Assembly (NCBI GenBank): GCA_947683625.1
Contig: CANTUR010001086.1
Span: 79,468-143,467 of the forward strand
Direction: 5' to 3'
DNA: 64,000 bases
Source of the DNA: Mallotus nudiflorus
Lineage: Eukaryota; Streptophyta; Magnoliopsida; Malpighiales; Euphorbiaceae
Shown: one piece after another, positions 50,043-63,598 of the stretch
How positions within the stretch are numbered: the first letter of the stretch is position 1
Layout of the letters: the number at the start of each line of letters is the position of its first letter
Notes under the pieces: generated by a model
What the model was told of the DNA's origin: nothing
Databases searched by the model: none
Seen by the model: only the letters and a program-made list of their open reading frames with translations
Program-made: the position numbers and the translations under genes

Positions 50043-50058
50043 CGCTCTAATACCAACT
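50043..50058 (-). other. Primer-binding site of element C
   Basis: On the minus strand TTGGTATTAGAGC follows the 5' LTR after AAG. It matches the initiator-Met tRNA site TGGTATCAGAGC with one C-to-T change. Confidence 0.85.
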
Positions 50059-50059
50059 T

Positions 50060-53000
50060 TGTCACGACCCAAAACAGGGGCCATGACCGGCGCTAGGGAA
50101 CGGGAATTCTTTCAAATCCAGAACCCGTAGCAAGCCTAAAAATAAAATAAAGCATGCCATAATAACAGTAACAATATAATATGCAGCGAAAATAAAAATC
50201 ATAATATCATAATATTATCCACATCAACTGGATTTAAATCAAAATCTCATCACATATATAATAATCCTTTTAATACAAATCCAGTTTCAATATAATACAT
50301 TTTTTTAAAATAAAATACATGAAATCCAACACTTTAATTCACAACTACTGCAGTGTCTAGATAAAATAAATAAGACTCAAGTAGATAATTTACATAAAGA
50401 AGCCGGGGCGGAAGAAATCCGGCGTATCGACCTGCTACTGAGGTCTGAAGAAGTTGACTCTCCTGAAAAATAGTCAACGGAGGGGAGTCAGACCTCACTG
50501 AGTGAATTACTATAATATATATACATACACACTAAGTGATAATGCATACAGTCAACAGTATATATAATATGTATATATATACAGGCAATTACACACAGAT
50601 GCAATAAAATCATTTTTATATATTTTATTTGAAAATCATCTTTTATGAAGGATCACATAGAACCCTAGAATATCGCAACCTCAGAAAATAGTGTTAAACA
50701 ACACTCAAGCCATACAGGCTCACTTATTCCAAATATATCCACTTAATCCATTTAGACAGTAGACTGGCCCCGAGACACTAAGTCAACCGAGCTCCAGCAG
50801 TCTAACTGCCAGTGTGATTGGCCCCGAGACACTTGGTCAACTGAGCTCCAGCAATCACACCCAAACCACATCTCACATATCAAATAATCATATCAAATCA
50901 ATATCCACAAATAGTTAGTAATATAGCCTAAAGCTATAGGCGTACCGGTACGTACTCGGTCCTAGTGCTGCCCACTAGGTAGCACGTTCTATTGATATCC
51001 TTCATCATTAATTATAAAACATTCATTCACAAAAATAAATGATGCATGAATATAAATGAAATAACAATATAATCCATATATATACCAGAAATATACCAAA
51101 AGTAAACCAAGTATATTTCGAGTATATATACGTCAAATAAATCCAGTCAAATCATAAATTAAGCTGGAAATATATTTAAAAATATTTTAAATATATTTTA
51201 TTCACAAAACATGCATATAATTTATTATATACCAAAAATAAACCAAAAATATACTTAATATAAACTTAAGAAATAATCAAATTATTTATGCATATTTAAT
51301 CAACATAAAACATGCATTTCTAAATCATGCATCCTAAGCATATATATATAGTATAGTAACTCACCTAATGCGCTCCACGAGACAGGTCCGACGGGCTTGG
51401 TCCACTAGCCCTCGGTCTCGGCGCAACTAAACAAGCAATGAATAACTGACATCAGAATAAACCTAATAGAAATCCTAAAATTCAATCTAGAGTATTAAAC
51501 ACAAAATCGGAAATTAGGGTTCGACTGGATATCACGTTTTACGAGAATTCTACCGAAAATCTGGCAGAACCTCCCCTGCAAAAATGGACATCTCTCTACT
51601 CAAAAGAGTAGAGCTGACCCTACAAAGAAATACACTTCAAAAAAAAAAAAAAACAAGCTCAACACAATCAAAATCCCACGGTCGGACTCCAAACTACAGT
51701 CCACCGACTGGGATCCACAAACATAGAACATATTCCAGATATACCAAAAATATCCTCACAACATAGTAATACATTTCATAGGTAGAAATTACATAATTAA
51801 CCTTAAAACACTGTAAAAACCGATTAAAACTCATTTTATTAGAAAAACCATATATTATATATATAATTGAAAATAATTCACGAAAAATAGTTTTAATTAG
51901 TTAAAAATACCAAATATTTTGTAGAAATCATTTTTATACCTTAAATAACTATTAAAACCAATTAAATTACATTTTTAGACAATTTAGGGTAAAATTACCA
52001 AAATACCCCTATATATATAAATATACTTAAATTACTTCAAAAATTCACCAAAAATTATACAATTATCCAAAAATTAATTTTCTCAACATATTTATCAATA
52101 ATATTAATAATTAAACTCAATTAACCAATTAAATTCAAATAAAAACACATTTAACCCTAATTTCTCAAAATCACATAAACTTCAATAATTCAAAATAAAT
52201 ACATAGAAATTCATAAAAATTCCAAATAAATTCCTATAATTTATTTCAAAACCTAATTCAACCATAAATCTCAATTTCATAATTTAAATAATTAATTTCC
52301 GAAAATTAGAAAATAATATTAAAATATTCAAAAATACCCAAAAATCCAAAAAATCTCCAAAAATTCTAAAAAAATTCATACATGTATATTAAGCTACTAG
52401 GAACAAAATTTGTGAAGGTAGTTTTCATTAATCAATCAATTCGAAGCTCAAAAAAATCAAAAACCCTAATAGGCCGAAATTGACAAAATCGAAACCTAAG
52501 CAATTCTAGACCATTTTAGCTCAAACCAAAGCTAGAATCACACTCACCGGAGCTCAAGGAGAATAAAGAGACCGGCGGTGTCAAAAACGGTGGCCGGAAT
52601 CGGCGTGATCGATGGTGGATCGATTTTCGGCTTCTCCGGCCAAAATCGACTTTCAGGCGACGAAATTGGTCGGGGAAGACGGTGGCACACCGGACGGCAC
52701 ACCCACGGTGAATAAAAGGCATGACAGACGCTCGGACGGCAAGGAGAAGGATCGGGAGGAAGAAGGAGACTCGGGGGGGGCAAATGTGTAATTTTCCAAT
52801 TCTCTTGTAATTTGACAAATATATGTATATATATATACTTTACACTATATAATAAAATAATATTAAATTACACACATCAAATATACATCACACACATAAA
52901 ATTTAATATTTTAATAATTTATACTAAATAAAATTAATTAAATAACAATAAAACAAATAAATACTTAATAAAATATTAGGGTAATAATAAACCCTAATTA

Positions 53001-53290
53001 AATAAATATACACACACAGGCTTTATTTAATAATTTAAAAATACGCATGAGTTCATGCAAGTCCGTAAATACATTTAAAATAATTAATAATACATTGTTT
53101 ACATGAAAATTTCCCCGAAAATGCAAGTCCCGGGAAAATTTTACGTAAAACACTGAAAATAATATACAGTAATTAAAATAGGTTTTAAATACATATTAAC
53201 TCATAAAAATATCACATATATATTCAAAATTTATTAACACTGCATATCCCGGTACAGTGTAAAAATATTTTAAAAATACGGGATATTACA
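50060..53290 (-). repeat. 5' LTR of element C
   Basis: 3231 bp; begins at 53290 in element orientation and ends next to the primer-binding site. Confidence 0.95.
51594..51613 (-). other. Conserved LTR stem-loop, C 5' LTR
   Basis: Same perfect 8-bp stem with an AAAA loop as in the 3' LTR. Confidence 0.8.
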
Positions 53291-54190
53291 TATATAATTT
53301 TTATGGAATTTTATACAATTTATGTGTGTTTTGGAATTATTAGATTAAATATGTATTTTTATAGAAATTATTGGTTAAATAGGTGTTTTGGTTGATATTA
53401 GTATAAATTATGTTGATTAAATAATTTTAATGATTTTATAATTTTTGAGGAAATTATTAAGTATATTGGATATTTGATATTATAGGGGTTAATGTGTAAT
53501 TTTGTGTTAATTATAGTTAAATATTATGTTAGTGTTGAGTTTATAATTATTTAATAATAAAATGATTTTTTTTTATAAATTAATTACTATTTTTAACTAA
53601 TTAATACTATTTTTCAAAATTTGTTTTCAAATAATATATTATATATTATTTTGGAAATAAAATGGGTTTTAAATTAATTTTTTTTATATAATTAAACTAT
53701 TTAGGCAATTAAATGTGAATTTTGTTATGTTATGTTGAATAATTGTAAAAGTTGAATTTTTATTAATATTATATAATGTTTGAGATTTTATTAGTTAATT
53801 GTGATAATTTTAGAGTATTATGGAAATAATAAGTGTATTTATTATTTTGAGACTAAATGAGTATTTTATTATTTTAAATGATGTTAAATTGTGATTTTAA
53901 ATATTATTTTCAATCTATGTTAATTTAATTGTAAAATGGAAATTTTATTCCATTTATGAATTTTTATTATCAAATATATATATTTTTTAAATTAGAATTT
54001 TATGTTCTAATTGGAAAATAAAGGTTTTTAAATATTTTATTTGATTTTGTTGATGATTTTATTATTTTATTGTTAATATTATTGGTTTGTATTTTGTGAA
54101 TCTCGGTTGGGGATTTGTGGAGTTTGGAGTCCCAACCCGACGTGTTGAGTATTTGGTGATTTTAGAAGTATGTTTTTTGTGCAGGATCGA

Positions 54191-54206
54191 CCCTACTTTT
54201 GTAGGG
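54191..54206 (+). other. Conserved LTR stem-loop, B 3' LTR
   Basis: CCCTAC-TTTT-GTAGGG, identical to the 5' LTR copy. Confidence 0.75.
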
Positions 54207-55323
54207 AGATGTCAGTTTTACAGAGGAGAGTCTGTCGAAATTTTGGTAGATTTCTCGTAAAATGTGACAACCGATCCGTGTTTAGTTTTGAATTTTTAAT
54301 TGAGTCATTCTATAGTAATCCTAGAAGCGTAGAGTTAAAAATTTATTCTGATGGTTGTTGTTATTTTATTTTTCTAGCTGCGTCGAGACCGAGGCCTAAC
54401 GGACCAAGCCCCCGAGTTTGTCTTGTGGAGCACAAATTAGTGAATTATTATACTGTTTATATATGTATTGCATATAGGATGCATGACTTAGGATTTTCAT
54501 TTTCATTATGTGTTTTTTTTAAAAAAAATAAAATAAAAATTTAATTTATTATATGTTTTGGTATATTAGTGTTTATTTTTGGTATATGCATGTTAGATAA
54601 TTAGGTTTATTTTTAGTATATGTTTTGATACATGTCAAACTAAATACATGTTTTAAATGAATATTTATTCATAATTGTTTTATTAAATGATTAGTGTACT
54701 TTAGGTATATTTTTAGTATATTTTAGGTATATTCCTAAATAAATGCATGTCATATTATTGATTTATACTTAAATTGTTTTAAGTATATTTTTGATATATA
54801 TATATATGGTTTATTTTGCTATTATGAATGTTATTTTACATTATTTATTTTCTGGATGTATGATTTATTTTAAATGAAGGATATCAATAAAATGTGCTAC
54901 CTAGTGAGCAGCACTAGGATCGTGTACGTACCGGTGTAATGGATTTAGGTTTGAGTGAGGATTACTTGTGGTGAATTATGATTTGATTGAGATTGATGAT
55001 ATGATTGATTTATTATTTGAGATGTGATATGATTGATAGTGTGATTGCTGGAGCTCGGTTGATCAAGTGTCTCGAGGCCAATCACACTGACAGTCAAACT
55101 GCGGGAACTCGGTTGACTTAGTGTCTCGGGGCCAGTCTACTATCCAAAATGGAATAAGTGATCTATTTGGATTTAAGTGAGTCTGTATGCCTAGAGTGAT
55201 GATACAATTGATTGAAGTTGTGATTAATAGGGTTCTATTTGGTCCTTCATGTATTAAAATAAATGTTTTCTGCATTTATTATATTTATAAAAGCAGAATT
55301 TGACATTTGTGTGAAATGTGTGA

Positions 55324-55328
<5 letters not shown>

Positions 55329-55399
<71 letters not shown>
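55329..55399. repeat. (TA)n microsatellite in B 3' LTR
   Basis: About 35 TA units at the same LTR place as 36260-36323. Confidence 0.95.
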
Positions 55400-55402
<3 letters not shown>

Positions 55403-55879
55403 TGTCTGATTGGATATGTTTTAGATTGCATGTATATATAGTATAATAATTCACTCAGTGAGGTCTGACCCCCCTTAATTATTTTTTTTAGGAGATCCTA
55501 TATCGTCAGACCTTAGTAGTAGAGTTCTTCGCCGGTGTTCTTCCGTCCCGACTATTTTACATAATGTTATTTTGAACTCTGATTTGTATTCTTGAAACTG
55601 CAGTAGTAGTGTTATTGTATCAAAAAAGTATTCTTTTGTTCGATACTTTATACTCTGAGAATTGTATTTGAACACTGTATGAATATATGTATATTTATGA
55701 AAAGATATTGAGTATCCATTTTTACATATTGATTCAAAAAAATTTTAATTCTGTCGTATTTTTATTTATTTATTTATTGCATGTTTTTATTCTTTTAAGG
55801 CTTGCTACGGGTTCTGGATTCGAAAGAATTCCTGTTCCCTAGCGCCGGTCATGGCCCCGGTTTGGGTCGTGACATATAT

Positions 55880-58800
55880 ATACAAAAACCAGTTGTAGAA
55901 ACCATTTTTTCTCCTTTCCTCCCGCAAGTCCCGGCACCTACTGTCACTATGCGTCTTTAACCTTCGCTGGACGCTACCCATTCATCCTCCTCCTTCTGCC
56001 ATCTCCTCCTCCTCCCTTCTTCTTTATCATCTTCCTCTAGAGCCATCGGAAGTGACAGAGGTAGCAGCGGTAGCAGCTAGGTTCAGCTATCGCTGGTGAC
56101 TTCTTATGGCAAGAACTTGAATTCTTTGGCTCGGTCGACTCCTTAAGTTGAGGGGAAGATGATTTTGAGCTTGATTGAAGCTCAAAGTTAACCGTTGGTG
56201 AGTTTTGCTTGATTTTTAGTTTATGTCTAAATTCTTTTTTAATTTTTTTAGCTTGAGTTTGGTTGATTCTTGATAATTTCTTTTTGAAATGTTGATCTAT
56301 GTATCTTAATATACTCTTAGGTATTTTTAGTTTATTTTTCTGATTTATTTGATTTTTTGTTAATTATTGAATATTTTAATAATTAAAAATGAATTTTTTG
56401 TTATTATTTTAATAATGAATTTGGTTAAATTATTGTTATTATATATTGTTATTAATTTTGGTGTTGAGAAATTATTTTTTTTGGGATTTTTATATAATTT
56501 TTATGAATATTTTTAGTTTATGTAAATATTGGATAATTGAGTTAAATATGTATTTTGGTTGAAATTAGTGTTTAATTGTATGTTTTAGTTGATATTAGAA
56601 TATTATTTGTTGATAAAATAATTTTTATGAATTTATATAATTTTTATGGAATTTTATATAATTTATGTGTATTTTGAATTATTAGGTTAAATATGTATTT
56701 TTGTTGAAATTGTTGGTTAAATATGTGTTTTGGCTGATATTAGTATTTTATATGTTAATTAAATAATTTTAATGATTTTATATAATTTTTGAGGCAATTA
56801 TTTAGTATATTGGATATTTTGTATTATAGGGTTAAATATGTAATTTTGTTAAGATTATAGTTAAACATTATGTTTTAGTTGGTTTTATAATTATTTAAGG
56901 TATTAAAATGGTTTTTACAAATTATTTACTATTTTTAACTAATTAATACTAATTTTTGAAAATTATTTTCAAATATATATTATTTATTATTTGGGTGATA
57001 AAAATGGGTTTCAAACTAATTTTATTATATAATTAAACTATTTAAGCAATTAAATGTGAATTTTATTATGTTATGTTGAATAATTGAAAAAAAAATTGAA
57101 TTTTTAATAATTTTATATAATATTTGAGATTTTATTAGTTAAATTATGATAATTTTAGATTATTATGTAATTAATAGATGTATTTATTATTTTGAGACTA
57201 AAGGGTATTTTATTATTTTTGTGATGTTAAATTGTGATTTTAAATATTATTTATAATTTATTTTAATTTAATTGTAAAATGGGAATTTTATTCCATTTAT
57301 GAATTTTATTATCAAATATTATTTAAATTAGACTTTTATGTTTTAGTTGGAAAATAAAGGCTTTTAAATATTTTCATGGATTTTTGGTGATTTTTATTAT
57401 TTTACTGTTTAATATTGTTGTTTTGTAAATTGTGAACCTCGGTTGAGGATTTGTGGAGTTTGGGGTCCCAACCTGAGATGTTGCGCTTTGTGATTTTAGA
57501 AGTGTGATTTTTGTGCAAGATCGACCCTACTTTTGTAGGGAGATGTCTGTTTTAGAAAGGAGACTCTGCCGAAATTTCAGTAGATTTCTCGTAAAATGTG
57601 ACAACCGGTCCGAGTTCAGTTTTGAAATTTTTGATTAAGTCTTTCTATAATAATCCTAGAAGCGTAGTGTTAGAAGTTTCTTCTAATGGTTGTTATTATT
57701 TTATTTTTCTAGTTGCGCCGAGACCGAGGCCTATCGGATCAGGCCCGCTGAGTCTGTCTCGTGGAGCACAAATCAATAAGTTATTATATTGTATTTATAT
57801 GCATTGCATATAGGATGCATGACTTAGGATTTTTCATTTTCATTATATGTTTTTAAAAGTGATTTAATTTATAATATGATTTGGTATATTTTCAGTTTAT
57901 TATTAGTATATCTTAATATATATATGTTTGCATATTTTCAATATACATTTACTATATCTTAGCATATCTAGAGCTATTTTGATATACGCATGTTATATAA
58001 TTAGGTATCTTTTTAGTATCTTTTTAATATATGTTCAAATTAAATGCATGTTTTATCTTCATTATAAACTCAGCATGTTTAGTATATTTTAGGTATAGTT
58101 TTAGTATATTGTCGGTATATTTTGAAATAAATGCATGTTTTACTTTCGATATATATACTTAATTTTTTTTAAGTATATCATTGGTTTATTTTTGTATATT
58201 TCATGTTTGATTTGAATTTATCTAACATATATATATACTCGAAATATACTTAGTTTATTTTAAGTATATTTCTAATATATATATGGTTAATTTTGCTATT
58301 ATGAATGTCATTTTACATTATTTATTTTCTCGTATGAATGATTTATTTTAAATGAAGGATATCAATAGAACGTGCTGTCTAGTGGGCAACACTAGGACCG
58401 TGTACGTACTTGTGCGATAGATATAAGGTTGAGTGAGTACTACTTGTGGTAAATTATGATTTGATTGAGATTGATATGATTGATTTGATTGAGATGTGAT
58501 GTGATGATGGTGTGATTGCTGGAGCTTAGTTGACCAAGTGTCTAAGGGTCAATCACACTGACAGTCAGAATGTTGGAGCTCGGTTGACTTAATGTCTCGG
58601 GGCCAGTCTACTATCCATATGGATTAAGTGAATTTATTTGGAATTAAGTGAGCCTGTATAGTTAGAGTGATTCTATGGTTGATTGAGGTTACGATTTAAT
58701 AGGGTTCTATTTGATCATTCAGGTATTACAATAAACGTTTTCTGTATTTATTATATATATATAAAAGCAGAGTTTGACATTTGTGTGAAATGCGTGTATA

Positions 58801-59288
58801 TGCATATATATATAAGAATGTCTGACTGAATATGGTTTAAGTTGCATGTATATATATTATAATAATTCACTCAGTGAGGTCTGACCCCCCTCAATTATTT
58901 TTTTTCAGGTGATCTTATATCATTAGACCTTAGTAGTAGAGCTCTTCGTCGGTGTTCTTCCATCCCGACTATTTTATGTAAATGTATATTTTAATCTCTG
59001 ATTTGTATTCTAGAAACTATAGTAGTAGTGTTATTATATCAGAAGAGTATTATTTTATTTTGATACTTTGTACTCTGAGAGTTGTATTTGAATATTGTAT
59101 GAATATATTTATTTATGAAAGAATTTGGAGTATCTATTTTATATATCGATTCAAAATTTTAATTCAGTTGTGTTTTATTTATTTATTTATTACATGTTTT
59201 TATTTTCTAAGGCTTGCTACAGGTTTCAGATTCGAAAGAATTCTCGTTCCCTAGCACCGGTCATGACTCCTAGTTTTAGGTCATGACA
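55880..59288 (+). repeat. Element A solo LTR, right piece
   Basis: Homologous to the downstream part of the B LTR. The C/T-rich block 55900-56060 takes the place of the B block 33340-33480 but differs in sequence. The end reads GTCATGACA. Confidence 0.9.
57525..57540 (+). other. Conserved LTR stem-loop, A
   Basis: CCCTAC-TTTT-GTAGGG again, perfect, although the surrounding LTR is diverged. Confidence 0.75.
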
Positions 59289-59293
59289 TATGG

Positions 59294-59890
59294 TCAAGTA
59301 AATTAATTAAGACTCATTAAGTTCCTTAGCAATTTAATACTCCCCAAAGGATTCATCTACTTTCGTGATTGAGGTTCTTAAGTTTCATAAGTGTATGAGC
59401 TAATAAATCATGTAACTTTCATTGTCTACTAATCTACCAAAAAGAATGCATTTAATTAGGCCTAAAATCAAATACAAGAACATATAAAAGCAACTTGTAA
59501 AATTGATTGAATATTAACCTATTGAATTAAAACATAAAAATCCAAACAAGTAGTAGTCTAGCTACACGAATCAAACCCTGAGTAAATTAGTTATATATGA
59601 TGGAAATAATCATAATAAAAGATATTCTAAACATGAGAACAATTATGCTTGAACGTGATTGACTTGAAAATCTACTTCTTCTCTGCTCAAAATATCTTTG
59701 AATGCTAATTTGAATGAATTCTCCCTCCTGAATTGATGAATTAATCCTCTTTTAATAGTCATCTCTTGCCCCCAGAACTTCTAATTCTAGAATATTCTCA
59801 TTCTGTAATCTTTCATTTTGAAATCTTTTAAATCCGTAATCTTGAATGAAAGAGGAAGATTTTTCATGAGTGCATACCCTAATGCATGGC
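59294..59890 (-). repeat. 5' LTR of element D, piece 2
   Basis: Matches about 23190-23790 of the other LTR. It lies between insertions A and E; the last five bases, ATGGC, are the target of E. Confidence 0.92.
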
Positions 59891-62800
59891 TGTCACGACC
59901 CAAAACAGGGCCATGACCGGCGCTAGGGAACGAGAATTCTTTTGAATCCGGAACCCGTAGTAAGCCTAAAAATAAAATAAAACATGCAATAATAATAATA
60001 ACAATATCAAATGCAGCGAAAATGAAATTCATAAATATCACAATAGTATTTTCACCAACTGGATTTAAATTAAATCTCATCTCATATATATAAATTTTTT
60101 TATACAAATCCAGTTCACATAATACAATATCTCACATAAATAAAATACATAAAATCCCACAATTTAATTTACCACTACTGCAATGTCTAGATTATAAAAA
60201 TAAGACTCAAGTAAGGAGTTTACACAAAGAAGCCGGGGCGGAAGAAATCCGGCGTACAGGCTTGCTACTGAGGTCTGAAGATGTTGACTCTCCTGAAAAA
60301 TTGTCAACGGAGGGGAGTTAGACCTCACTGAGTGAATTACTATAATATATATACATACACACTAAATGATAATGCATACAATCATTAGTATATATATATA
60401 TATATATATAATATATATACAGGCAATTACACATAGATGCAATAAAATCATTTTATATATACTTATTAAAAATCACAATTTATGAAGGATTAAATAGAAC
60501 CTTATGATATCGAAACCTCAATCAGTGTTAGACAAAACTCTAGCCATACAGGCTCACTTAATCCAAATATATCCACTTAATCCATTTAGACAGTAGACTG
60601 GCCCCGAGACACGAAGTCAACCGAGCTCCAGCAGTCTGACTGCCAGTGTGATTGGCCCCGAGACACTTGGTCAACCGAGCTCCAGCAATCACACCTCCAA
60701 ACCATATCTCACACATCAAATAATCATATTCAATCAATATCCACAAATGGTTAGTAGTATAGCCTAAACGCTATAAGCGCACCGATACGTACTAGGTCCT
60801 AGTGCTGCCCACTAGGTAGCACGTTCTATCGATATCCTTCATTAATAAATATAAAACATTCATTCACAAAAATAAATGATGCATGAATTTAAATAAAATA
60901 ACAATATAGACCATATATATACTAGAAATATACCAAAAAAATAACCAGGTTCATTTCGAGTATATATACATCAAATAAATCCAATCAACTTATAAATTAA
61001 GCTAGAAATATATTTAAAAACATTTTAAATATAATTTATTTACAAAACATGCATATAATTTAATATATACAAAAAATAAACTAAAAATAAACCAAAAATA
61101 TACTTAAATACAACTCATATTATTTATGCATTTTTAATCAAGATAAAACGTATATTTCTAAATCATGCATCCTAAGCATATATATATAAAATAGTAACTC
61201 ACCCTAATGTGCTCCACGAGATGGGTCCGACGGGCCTGGTCTACTAGGCCTCGATCTCGGCGTAACTAAAAAAACAATAAATAATCGACATTAGAATAAA
61301 CCTAACAGAAAATCCTAGAATTCAATCTAGAATATTAATCACAGAATTGAGATTAGGGTTCGACTGGATATCACGTTTTACGAGAATTCTATCAAAAATT
61401 TGGCAGAACCTCCCCTGTAAAATGGACATCTCTCTACTCAAAGAGTAGAGCCGACCCTGCAAAGAAACACACTTTAAAAAATAAGCTCAACACTCAACCA
61501 TAACCCCTCGGTCGGACTCCAAACTACAATCTACCGATTGGGGTCCACAAACACAGAATAATTTCAGTAATACCAAAAATACCCTTAAATAATAGAAATT
61601 CATTTTATACATATAAATTACATAATTAACCTTTAAACACATTAAAAATCGATAAAAAACTCATTTTATTAGGAAAACCGTATATTATATATATATTTGA
61701 AAATAATTCACAAAAAATAGTTTTTATTAGTTAAAAATACTAAATAATTTGTAGAAATCATTTTATACCTTAAATAACTATTAAAACCAATTAAATTACA
61801 TTTTTAGCCAATTTAGGATAAAATTACAAAAATACCCCTATATATATAAATATAATAAAATTACTTCAAAAATTCACCAAAAATTATAAAATTATCCAAA
61901 ATTAATTTTCTCAACATATTTATCAATAATATCAATAATTAAACTCAATTAACCAATTAATTTCAATTAAAAACATAATTAACCCTAATTTCCCAAAATT
62001 ACATAAACTTCAATAATTCAAAATAAATACATAGAAATTCATAAAAATTCCAAATAAATTCCTATAATTCATTTCAAAACCTATAATTACCATAAAACAC
62101 AATTTCATAATTTAAATAATTAATTTCCGAAAATTAGAAAATAATATTAAAATATTCAAAAATACCCAAAAATCAAAATAATCTCCAAAAATTCCAAAAA
62201 AATTTATACATGTAGATTAAGCTACTAGGATAAACATTTCTGAAGGGAGTTTTCATGATCAATCAATTCAAAGCTCAAAAAAATTGAAAACCCTAATATG
62301 GCCGAAATTAAAAATTCGAAACCTAAGCAAATCAAAACCATTTAAGCTCAAACCAAAGCTAGAATCACACTCACCGGAGCTCAAGGAGAATAAAGAGATC
62401 AGCGGTGTTGAAAACGGTGGCCGGAATCGTGGTCAACGGCGTGAAGCTTGAGTTTCGGCAACCCAAGCTATTTTCGGCCAAACTCAACGGGGAAAGGGAG
62501 CTGCTGGCGATGGGGAACGGCTGAGGACGAAAGTGGCAAGCCGAGAGGCACACCGACGGCAAGGAACGGCATGACAGACGGTGGTTGGCGGTGAGGAAGT
62601 GGTCGGGGAAGAAGGAGAGATCGGGGGGGCAAAACGGTAATTTTTGAAAAGTTTTTAATTTTTAATGTATTATATGTATATATATACTTTATACTATATA
62701 TTAAAATAATATTAAATTACACACATTAAATATACACCACACACATATAATTTAATATTTTAATAATTTATACTAAATAAAAATAATTAAATAACAATAA

Positions 62801-63137
62801 AACTAATAAATAATTAATAAAATATTAGGGTAATATTAAACCCTAATTAAATAAATAATTACACATTGGCTTTATTTAGTAATTTAAAAATACATATGAG
62901 TTCATGCAAGTCCGTAAATATATTTAAAATAATTAATAATAAATTATTTACGTGAAAATTTCCCCCGAAATAAAAGTCTCGGAAAATTTTACGTAAAGCA
63001 CTGTAAATAAGAGACAATAATTAAAATAGGTTTTAAATACATATCAACTCGTAAAATATCATTAATAATATACAAAAATTATTAACACTGCATATCCCGG
63101 TACAGTGTAAAAATATTTAAAAACACGGGATATTACA
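59891..63137 (-). mobile_element. Element E: Tekay/Del-type solo LTR of the C subfamily
   Basis: A 3247-bp solo LTR on the minus strand with TGTAATATCCC start and GGGTCGTGACA end. It is homologous throughout to the LTRs of C but more diverged. Target duplication is ATGGC (59886-59890) and ATGGT (63138-63142), differing by one C-to-T change. No internal sequence remains. Confidence 0.93.
61432..61450 (-). other. Conserved LTR stem-loop, E
   Basis: CTCTACTC-AAA-GAGTAGAG: the 8-bp stem is kept although the loop lost one base. Confidence 0.78.
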
Positions 63138-63142
63138 ATGGT

Positions 63143-63593
63143 CATGCATAAGAGTGTGCACTATTACAAATTTGTGCATGAACTAATACATGGTTGTAGT
63201 GGGGTGTGCATAGCTTCTTCATCGAGCTTGGCTTTAATCATGCCAGTGCACACCTTCTTGCATAGTCGTGTGGTGAAGCATGAAGGATTCTTGATGAGCA
63301 CACAGTTGTGTGCTAGCTTGTGTATGCAATTTGTGCAAAGGGACTTTCCAAACACGGTTCCAGACACGGTCGTGCACTAGCTTTAGTTCATAAAATTGTA
63401 ACAAATAATTTAATTAGATACCATAATGCACTTAATTATTAAACAAACATGCAAATGTATTATTTAAAATGCAAATTAAATATTATTATGCTAAATGCAA
63501 GTAAAATTAATAACAATTAAATAAACTTATAAAAATATATTATAAAACTAATAAAAATGCTCCTAAAATTATATATATAAATGACACATAACA
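63143..63593 (-). repeat. 5' LTR of element D, piece 3
   Basis: Matches 23790-24203 of the other LTR and ends ATGACACATAACA, followed by the AACAT target duplication. Confidence 0.92.
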
Positions 63594-63598
63594 AACAT

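Larger units (their letters stand above)
41810..53290 (-). mobile_element. Element C: young Tekay/Del-type chromovirus
   Basis: This is an 11,481-bp element on the minus strand with the duplication TATAT (41805-41809, 53291-53295). LTRs are 3253 bp (left, 3') and 3231 bp (right, 5'), begin TGTAATATCCC in element orientation, and differ by only scattered changes and one ~22-bp deletion near 44420/52645. Gag and pol share one frame, and a chromodomain-like tail lies at the pol end. Stops and two frameshifts make it non-autonomous. It is the latest insertion of its branch of the nest. Confidence 0.95.
53291..55874 (+). repeat. 3' LTR of element B, right piece
   Basis: Continues the LTR after insertion C and matches 34240-36796. 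It ends TTTGGGTCGTGACA, followed by the TATAT duplication. Confidence 0.92.
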
